A stretch of DNA of 39,369 nucleotides. Origin: an uncultured Selenomonadaceae bacterium (GTDB lineage: Bacteria; Bacillota; Negativicutes; Selenomonadales; Selenomonadaceae). The notes under the pieces are model-generated. The model had not been told where the DNA came from. It searched no databases and worked only from the letters and a program-made list of their open reading frames with translations. The DNA is taken from NCBI GenBank assembly GCA_937902665.1, contig CALELM010000056.1:1-39369 (forward strand), read 5' to 3'. Below are positions 32,061 to 37,582 of the stretch, in pieces. Numbering within the stretch: the first letter of the stretch is position 1; each line of letters begins with the position of its first letter. The position numbers and the translations under genes were made by a program.

Positions 32061-33524
32061 TTATTGAGCCATTTCCGTTTCTACCGCTACAGAATCCGTG
32101 CCTTCCAAGCTTTCCTGCACGGCTTCCTTGCCTGCTTCCTTTATCGGTGTTTCCACCGCCTCCTGAACCGCTCCTGCTTCACGAGCCTTCGTCACAGAGT
32201 GGGAAACCTGCTCCTCCGCACTGTACTTGAGCGCACTGAGATCCACGGGAACACCCATTGCCTTGTCCAGTGCCGCCTTGCTCGTATTGTACTGGTAGAG
32301 TGCATTATTGTAGCTTCCCCTTGCGTTGGTAAGGTTCTGCTCTGCATCCATGACATCGAGGTTCGTACCCACACCAGCACTGTAACGAACCTGCGCTATC
32401 TTGTAATCTTCCTCTGCCTTGACAGCTGCCACGGCAGCCGTATGGATATTCTTTTCTGCCGCAATCAGGTTCAAGTAATTCTCACGCACCTCAAGCTGAA
32501 TCGTTTCCTTGGCTTCCGCCGCCTTCTCCTGCGCCTTTTCCAAAAGCGCCTTGTACCGCTCAACATCAGCAGCGGTCAATCCATTGTCAAAAATATTCCA
32601 GTTCGCAGCTATCCCTGCTGTCCATGCATCCGTCTGGTCATTGCGGAAGGGATTGTTTCCAGCAATATCCTTTTGCACAACCGCCTTGACCGTCGGACGA
32701 TAGCCTGCCTTTGCAATATCCACCTGAGACTGCGCTTCCTTCACGGCATAATCTGCCGCAATTCCATCCGGACGGTTCAAAAGAGCATAATCCGTGCAGT
32801 CATCAAGCAAAAAGTCATATTTCATGTACTTCAGCTGATCCTTGATATCTAAAACAGTATCCGTGGGAAGACCTATGATATTGTTGAGCGTTGCCACGGC
32901 AACATCATAATTATTCTGCGCATTTACTAGATTCTGCTGCGCATTAGCAAGCTCTACCTGCGACCTCAGGACATCCGACTTTGCAATCGTGCCGACACGG
33001 TACTGTGCATTTACGTTATCCAGATGCTGCTGCAAAAGAGCCACATTTTCCTGATAAATCCTGACATCATCACGGCATTTCAAAATCTTGTAATAGCTGG
33101 CAGTCGTCTTGTAGCGAATCACCTGCTTGGTGTCTTCCAGCATCAGGTCAGAGGCATTCAGGCCGTAGCGCGCGCCCTCCATGGCATTCTCATTTTTTCC
33201 GCCAGTGTACAAGGGATACTGCACAGCCAAATCATTGTTATAAACACGATCCCTGCTGAAATTGCTGTCTCCGCCCACAGCATACGCCGTTCCCGACCAT
33301 GAAAGGACTGGTCCTGCCATGCGCCTTGCAGAATGAAGGCCCCATTCCGCAGCTTTTTGGTCTGCCGACGATTCCTTGATGGTACGATTGTTTTCCAGTG
33401 CCATGTGCACACTGTCCTCCAGATTCAGCTCCACCGTATCCGCAGCCATTGCCGTACTGGACACCATCATGCCTCCCAGTACCATAGCTGTCAATTTTTT
33501 ATAAAAAGCCTTTGTGTTCTTCAA
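32061..33524 (-). CDS. TolC-family outer-membrane efflux/secretion channel
   Basis: A 487-residue TolC/OEP-family protein: signal peptide (about 1-27, ending TAMAA), then two internally repeated halves each with long helices and a strand pair. Family blocks are LEDSVHMALENNRTIKES at the start, YRVGTIAKSDVLRSQVELANAQ (about 190-211) and its repeat YSAGVGTNLDVMDAEQNLTNAR (about 378-399). A C-terminal tail of about 60 residues rich in E/A/V follows the second repeat and is not part of the TolC fold. It would form the outer-membrane exit channel of a tripartite pump or type I system; no pump genes are adjacent. The start is a TTG at 33524, eight bases after AGGAGG. A 66-base gap separates it from mlaD. 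Confidence 0.92.
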   Translation of the reverse strand: MKNTKAFYKKLTAMVLGGMMVSSTAMAADTVELNLEDSVHMALENNRTIKESSADQKAAEWGLHSARRMAGPVLSWSGTAYAVGGDSNFSRDRVYNNDLAVQYPLYTGGKNENAMEGARYGLNASDLMLEDTKQVIRYKTTASYYKILKCRDDVRIYQENVALLQQHLDNVNAQYRVGTIAKSDVLRSQVELANAQQNLVNAQNNYDVAVATLNNIIGLPTDTVLDIKDQLKYMKYDFLLDDCTDYALLNRPDGIAADYAVKEAQSQVDIAKAGYRPTVKAVVQKDIAGNNPFRNDQTDAWTAGIAANWNIFDNGLTAADVERYKALLEKAQEKAAEAKETIQLEVRENYLNLIAAEKNIHTAAVAAVKAEEDYKIAQVRYSAGVGTNLDVMDAEQNLTNARGSYNNALYQYNTSKAALDKAMGVPVDLSALKYSAEEQVSHSVTKAREAGAVQEAVETPIKEAGKEAVQESLEGTDSVAVETEMAQ

Positions 33525-33590
33525 AACTCATTCCTCCTAATATCATCCACAAGAGTTTTGCCCGAAACGCAGCAAATCCCTGCTAAAAAG

Positions 33591-34874
33591 TCAAAAAGAC
33601 TTGCGAATACCAAAATACGCCGCTCTCCGATCACCGTCTGTCACATGGTCAAATTCCCCCATCAAATAGGTACCTGCGCCAAGCTCATACTGCGATCGCA
33701 ATCGAAGCTGCACGTCATTGAGATCATACGCATCTGCCGAAAACTTCCATTTTTTTCCTGCATAGGCATCCACGCCAACCCCGGGGCGGCTGGCAATCAC
33801 GCCTGCCCTCATGCCAAAGTTCTCATTTCGAGTCCCTGCCTGCGCATTGAACAAGTTTTCTTGCCCAATATCATCCACGCCAAGACTCAGGAAGGCACCC
33901 TTCTCCGCTCCGACATCTACGTTGAAATCTGCACGCCACTCGCTTTCCTTTCCGCTGTAAAGGACATCCACGGACGGCTGCACCTTGACGCTTTCGACCT
34001 TTCCCAGCATTTTGTTGGCACGATCCGAAAGCTCCCTTGCATTATGGATTGTTTCCTTGATATCCTCTGCCGTCTTCGGATCTCCGACCACGCCTTCTAT
34101 GCTTGCCGCCATGCGCTCCACTCTTGCGCTTGCCGATGCGATATTCTGGAGCGTGGAACGCAAGTCCTCCGCCGTCTGCGGGTCACCGACCACGCTGTCC
34201 ACATTATTCATCATATGCTCCACGGTATTCATCGTGCGATTCATGCCGGAAGTTAAGCTCGAAAGATTTGCAACAATCTGGCGCACATCCCCTTGATTCT
34301 GGTAAACCATCTGCTCAAGGCTGGAAGTCAAGCGATTGATGTTGCCTGACGCTTCCTGCATATTGACCATCATATCAAGGAGAGAGCCTTTCATTTTCGG
34401 ATTGTCAATAATGTTATTGATTGTTGTCAAAAGTGTCTGCACCTGCCCGATGGCAGTGCTGAGTCCCATAAACATGGTGTCCATTCCCTGCTCATCATGC
34501 CCGATCAGGTAGTCCCCGTCAGACAATGGCACACTGTCCGTCTTTCCCGGCAAAATGCTGACGTACTTCTCCCCCATAACACCCGAAGAAGCAATCGTGA
34601 CATAAGCATCCCGCGGAATCCGTATGTCCGGCGATATATGGAGCGTCACCGTAACGCCTCCGCCGTCATTCTTCACATCCCTGACCTCGCCGACAGTAAC
34701 ACCGGAGAGCTTTACCGGAGTCTGCTCTGCCACCCCAACTACCTGCGTAAAGCCAACATACAAGCGATACCCTTGGGAACCTCCTATGCGAAAGCCACTG
34801 AGATGAACCAATACGATAACCAGCAAAAGAATCCCTGACAACGTAAACAATCCAACCTTTGCTTCCTTTGTCAT
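33591..34874 (-). CDS. mlaD: MlaD-type MCE protein with a C-terminal barrel-like domain
   Basis: A 427-residue protein with one membrane segment (about 8-25) and an MCE domain (about 36-113, including FTQVVGVAEQTPVKLSGVTV and GEKYVSILPG). A long helical region follows (about 130-295) with repeated VVGDPQTAEDL / VVGDPKTAEDI units. The last 130 residues form about ten alternating strands ending YFGIRKSF. MCE proteins form hexameric channels carrying phospholipid. E. coli MlaD has 183 residues and no barrel, whereas the MlaD of Veillonella parvula has been reported to reach the outer membrane through a C-terminal beta-barrel; this protein has the same build. The start at 34874 overlaps the mlaF stop (ATGA). 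Confidence 0.92.
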   Translation of the reverse strand: MTKEAKVGLFTLSGILLLVIVLVHLSGFRIGGSQGYRLYVGFTQVVGVAEQTPVKLSGVTVGEVRDVKNDGGGVTVTLHISPDIRIPRDAYVTIASSGVMGEKYVSILPGKTDSVPLSDGDYLIGHDEQGMDTMFMGLSTAIGQVQTLLTTINNIIDNPKMKGSLLDMMVNMQEASGNINRLTSSLEQMVYQNQGDVRQIVANLSSLTSGMNRTMNTVEHMMNNVDSVVGDPQTAEDLRSTLQNIASASARVERMAASIEGVVGDPKTAEDIKETIHNARELSDRANKMLGKVESVKVQPSVDVLYSGKESEWRADFNVDVGAEKGAFLSLGVDDIGQENLFNAQAGTRNENFGMRAGVIASRPGVGVDAYAGKKWKFSADAYDLNDVQLRLRSQYELGAGTYLMGEFDHVTDGDRRAAYFGIRKSF

Positions 34875-35617
34875 CCCTCAACCCCCTTTTCCGTTCGCAG
34901 TGTCTGGAAAAACTCCTGTATACGGGCATCCTCCAGCTGCTTGAACCGTTCCACCGTATCAAGCGCAATGAGTTCTCCCTCATAAATCATGGCAATGCGG
35001 TCTGCAATCCGGCAGGCGCTTGCCATATCATGCGTGACCACAACAGAAGTCACGCGCAGTGCCTTCTGCGTATTTACAATCAACTGGTCGATTTTCCTCG
35101 TCATGATCGGATCAAGCCCCGAGCTTGGCTCATCATAAAAAATGACCTTCGGCTCTATGGCAATCGCCCTTGCAAGGCTCACCCGCTTCTTCATGCCGCC
35201 GGACAACTCGTTTGGCATCATATCCTCCACACCATCCAAGCCTACCAAATGAAGCTTCTCCCTCACAATGGCCTGAATCCGTGCCTCGTCATAATCCGTA
35301 TGCTCCCGAAGCCCAAACGCAACATTTTCCCCGACCGTCAGCGAATCGAACAGCGCCGAATACTGGAATACCATGCCCATCGTAAGGCGAAGCCTGCTCC
35401 ATTCCTTCTCCGTCAAGCGTGAAATTTCCTGCTTGCCCATCCAAATTTCTCCGCTCGTCGGCTGAATCAGACCTATCAAAAGGCGGAGAAGCGTACTCTT
35501 TCCGGAGCCTGAGCCTCCAATGATGGCCAGTGTCTCCCCGTCCTCGATTCTCATATTGATATGCTTCAATGCTGCCTTTCCGGAAAAAGACATGCAAACA
35601 TCCTTTAATTTTATCAT
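34871..35617 (-). CDS. mlaF: Phospholipid transport ABC ATPase (MlaF)
   Basis: A 248-residue ATPase of the MlaF type powering MCE-dependent lipid transport with MlaE and MlaD. Walker A is GGSGSGKST (34-42), the signature is LSGGMKKRVSLARAIA near 137-152, Walker B is VIFYDEPSSGLDP and the switch region is VVVTHDM. The GGMKKR form of the signature is characteristic of MlaF. An upstream TTG would add four residues, but the ATG at 35617 has GGGGA eight bases ahead and matches the family start. It overlaps mlaD by ATGA and lies 28 bases after mlaE. Confidence 0.94.
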   Translation of the reverse strand: MIKLKDVCMSFSGKAALKHINMRIEDGETLAIIGGSGSGKSTLLRLLIGLIQPTSGEIWMGKQEISRLTEKEWSRLRLTMGMVFQYSALFDSLTVGENVAFGLREHTDYDEARIQAIVREKLHLVGLDGVEDMMPNELSGGMKKRVSLARAIAIEPKVIFYDEPSSGLDPIMTRKIDQLIVNTQKALRVTSVVVTHDMASACRIADRIAMIYEGELIALDTVERFKQLEDARIQEFFQTLRTEKGVEG

Positions 35618-35645
35618 ACTTTTCCCCAAAATGCCTCTCTTTCAT

Positions 35646-36416
35646 TTAAAAAAGCAAAAATGTCAGAACTGCATTCAACACAAAAATAGCCACAATAGAC
35701 GATACCACCGTATGGGTTGTCGCCTTTCCCACGCCCTCAGCGCCGGCAGGTGCCTTGAGACCATAGTAGCAGCCAAGCACAGCAATCACTGCGCCAAAAA
35801 AGACCGCCTTTATCATGCCGCCGGTGACATCAAAGGGCTTGCAGAACATGTCAATGGAGGACATGTAAGTAGCCGAGCTAATGCCCGAATAATAAACAGC
35901 AACCACCCAACCGCCAAAGACACCGACCAAATCGCCAAACACGGTAATAATCGGCACAACAATCATGCATGCCAGCATGCGCGGCACAATGAGGTAATCC
36001 ACGGGATTGACCGCCATGACACGAAGCGCATCAATCTGCTCCGTAACCTTCATCGTACTGATTTCCGCTGTAATGGCAGAACCCACACGTCCCGCGCAGA
36101 CAACGCCGACCAAGACGGGGCCAAGCTCCCTCCCGATAGCAATCGCCACAACGCCGCCAATCGTGGACTGCGCCCCAAAACGAATAAACTCATGTGCCGT
36201 CTGCAACGTAAGCACCACGCCCGTAAACAACACCGTCAAGCAAACGATATACAAGGAGTCCACGCCCAAGTGCGACATCTGCGCAACCATGTGGCGCATG
36301 CGAGGCTTATGCCCCAACTGGCGCATCGTCTCCAAAAACAGCAAGACGACCTCGCCCAATCCTTCCAATCGCTGCAAAACAAATTTGCCCAAGCTTTCCA
36401 AGCAACGATTCAGCAT
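35646..36416 (-). CDS. mlaE: Phospholipid transport permease (MlaE)
   Basis: A 256-residue inner-membrane permease with an N-terminal amphipathic helix and about five membrane segments. Family blocks are VLTLQTAHEFIRFGAQSTIG, VAIAIGRELGPVLVGVVCAGRVGSA and EISTMKVTEQIDALRVMAVNP, which contains the conserved EQxxAL-type coupling region for the ATPase. Length equals E. coli MlaE. The frame is open to 36449, but the ATG at 36416 is chosen because AAGGAG precedes it and it begins at the usual family start. It is the first gene of the minus-strand array, behind the promoter at 36453-36481. MlaB and MlaC genes are absent. Confidence 0.95.
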   Translation of the reverse strand: MLNRCLESLGKFVLQRLEGLGEVVLLFLETMRQLGHKPRMRHMVAQMSHLGVDSLYIVCLTVLFTGVVLTLQTAHEFIRFGAQSTIGGVVAIAIGRELGPVLVGVVCAGRVGSAITAEISTMKVTEQIDALRVMAVNPVDYLIVPRMLACMIVVPIITVFGDLVGVFGGWVVAVYYSGISSATYMSSIDMFCKPFDVTGGMIKAVFFGAVIAVLGCYYGLKAPAGAEGVGKATTHTVVSSIVAIFVLNAVLTFLLF

Positions 36417-36452
36417 AGAGCTCTCCTTCCCAAAAATACATTTACCCATTTG

Positions 36453-36481
36453 ATTTTAACAACCAAACCAAAATTAGTAAA
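36453..36481 (-). promoter_or_regulatory. Putative promoter of the mlaEFD-tolC-tamB block
   Basis: On the minus strand TTTACT (36476-36481) and TAAAAT (36453-36458) are separated by 17 bases in an AT-rich region. Transcription would start near 36446, about 30 bases before the mlaE ATG. It is divergent from the RNase H promoter, whose elements lie about 35 bases away. Confidence 0.5.
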
Positions 36482-36513
36482 TAGAAAAAATACAATTTAT
36501 TTCACTTCGTCCC

Positions 36514-36542
36514 TTGCGTTCCTTTCCTCTATATGTTTTAAT
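36514..36542 (+). promoter_or_regulatory. Putative RNase H promoter
   Basis: TTGCGT (36514-36519) and TTTAAT (36537-36542) are 17 bases apart, giving a start near 36549 and a leader of about 50 bases before the ATG at 36601. The -10 overlaps a small AT-rich palindrome (TATGTTT-TAAT-AAACATA, 36532-36549). Confidence 0.4.
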
Positions 36543-36600
36543 AAACATAATTTTTTGAGGAAGGCTTGCTTCCCCAACATGCAGAAAGGAATTTTGTTTC

Positions 36601-37308
36601 ATGCCAACCAAAATATATGCCGTGCAAAACGGGAGAAGCACTGGGATTTTCCGCACATGGGCAGACTGCGAAAAGCAGGTCAAGGGATATCCCGGCGCAC
36701 GATACAAAAGCTTCCCCAGCCTTGCAGAAGCCATGCAGTGGCTGGGACTCGGTACCTCGGCAGAAGGCTCGTCAAGAACGCCATCTGCCGGCAAACTGCC
36801 GACCGCTCAGATAAGTGAGCCTTCCTCCGCTGCCAGCGAAACTATCCCACCGTCTATCGACCACATCATCTATACGGACGGCTCCTGCCTCAAAAATCCG
36901 AACGGCCCCGGCGGATGGGCTGCCATCATCGAGGAACGTGCCACGGGAAGCATCACGGAACTGCACGGCGGAGAACCCAGCACGACCAACAACCGCATGG
37001 AACTGACTGCCGCCATCGCCGCGCTCTCCCATTTCACTTCCCCAACAACGGCGCAGCTTTACACCGACAGCCAGTATCTCAAAAACGCTTTCACCAAGCA
37101 CTGGATCGCCAACTGGAAACGAAACGGCTGGAAAACCGCAACAGGCGGTGACGTAAAAAACAAGGAGCTTTGGCTGCAGCTTGACTCCCTCTGCCAAAAG
37201 CACAGGATCACCTTCCAATGGGTCAAGGGGCATGCCGGCAATCCCCTCAACGAGCGCTGCGACAAGCTTGCCAAGGCAGAAGCGCAAAATCACTGGAAAA
37301 CCAAATAA
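36601..37308 (+). CDS. rnhA: Ribonuclease HI with N-terminal hybrid-binding domain
   Basis: A 235-residue enzyme that cuts RNA in RNA-DNA hybrids. Residues 1-48 form the RNase H hybrid-binding (viroplasmin-like) domain: IYAVQNGRSTGIFRTWADCEKQ, then GYPGARYKSFPSLAEAMQWL. A linker of about 35 residues rich in S/P/A leads to the catalytic domain with YTDGSC (Asp near 92), NNRMELTAA (Glu near 133), LYTDSQYL (Asp near 155) and VKGHAGNPLNERCDKLA (His near 211, Asp near 221), so all catalytic residues are present. This domain order is common in eukaryotic RNase H1 and some Firmicutes; E. coli RNase HI lacks the first domain. The ATG at 36601 has an AAAGGA site. It is divergent from mlaE and followed by a terminator. 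Confidence 0.95.
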   Translation: MPTKIYAVQNGRSTGIFRTWADCEKQVKGYPGARYKSFPSLAEAMQWLGLGTSAEGSSRTPSAGKLPTAQISEPSSAASETIPPSIDHIIYTDGSCLKNPNGPGGWAAIIEERATGSITELHGGEPSTTNNRMELTAAIAALSHFTSPTTAQLYTDSQYLKNAFTKHWIANWKRNGWKTATGGDVKNKELWLQLDSLCQKHRITFQWVKGHAGNPLNERCDKLAKAEAQNHWKTK

Positions 37309-37411
37309 GATACGGCGCATAGCACAGCCACCCTATCGCACTGCCCTGCGTACCGTTCAATACACGATAGTCCAATAATTTAAGTGCAATACCTTTCGAT
37401 ATGCCAAACAG

Positions 37412-37448
37412 AAACCGTCTGCGGAAACTTCCGTCAGGCGGTTTTTTT
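37412..37448 (+). terminator. Rho-independent terminator after the RNase H gene
   Basis: A GC-rich hairpin (left arm from 37414, AACT tetraloop, right arm ending 37443, one bulged T) is followed by seven Ts (37442-37448). It lies about 105 bases after the RNase H stop; nothing recognisable lies in between. Confidence 0.85.
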
Positions 37449-37523
37449 GCTTCCTGCAACTGCACCATTGCACAAAACAAAAGAGCCTCAGCAAAAAAAT
37501 TTTAAAACTAAGGAGGACTATCT

Positions 37524-37542
37524 CCCCCCCGTAGAATATAAT
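37524..37542 (+). promoter_or_regulatory. TATAAT -10 with a C7 tract in the spacer, before the adhesin
   Basis: A perfect TATAAT lies at 37537-37542, 40 bases before the adhesin ATG. Its spacer contains seven consecutive Cs (37524-37530). No good -35 is present at 17 bases (AGGACT at 37514-37519 shares only the GAC core), and an A/T-rich stretch at 37490-37507 could act as an UP element. A weak -35 with a homopolymer in the spacer is the layout of promoters switched by slippage in some pathogens; here this is an inference. Confidence 0.5.
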
Positions 37543-37582
37543 ACGTTAGCAAGAAACATATTTGATGGAGGTTTGGGGATTT

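Noticed and set aside
36532..36549. AT-rich palindrome TATGTTT-TAAT-AAACATA followed by six Ts
   Set aside because: The stem has only one G-C pair per arm and no plus-strand transcript comes from the left; it is not supported as a terminator and is weak evidence for an operator.
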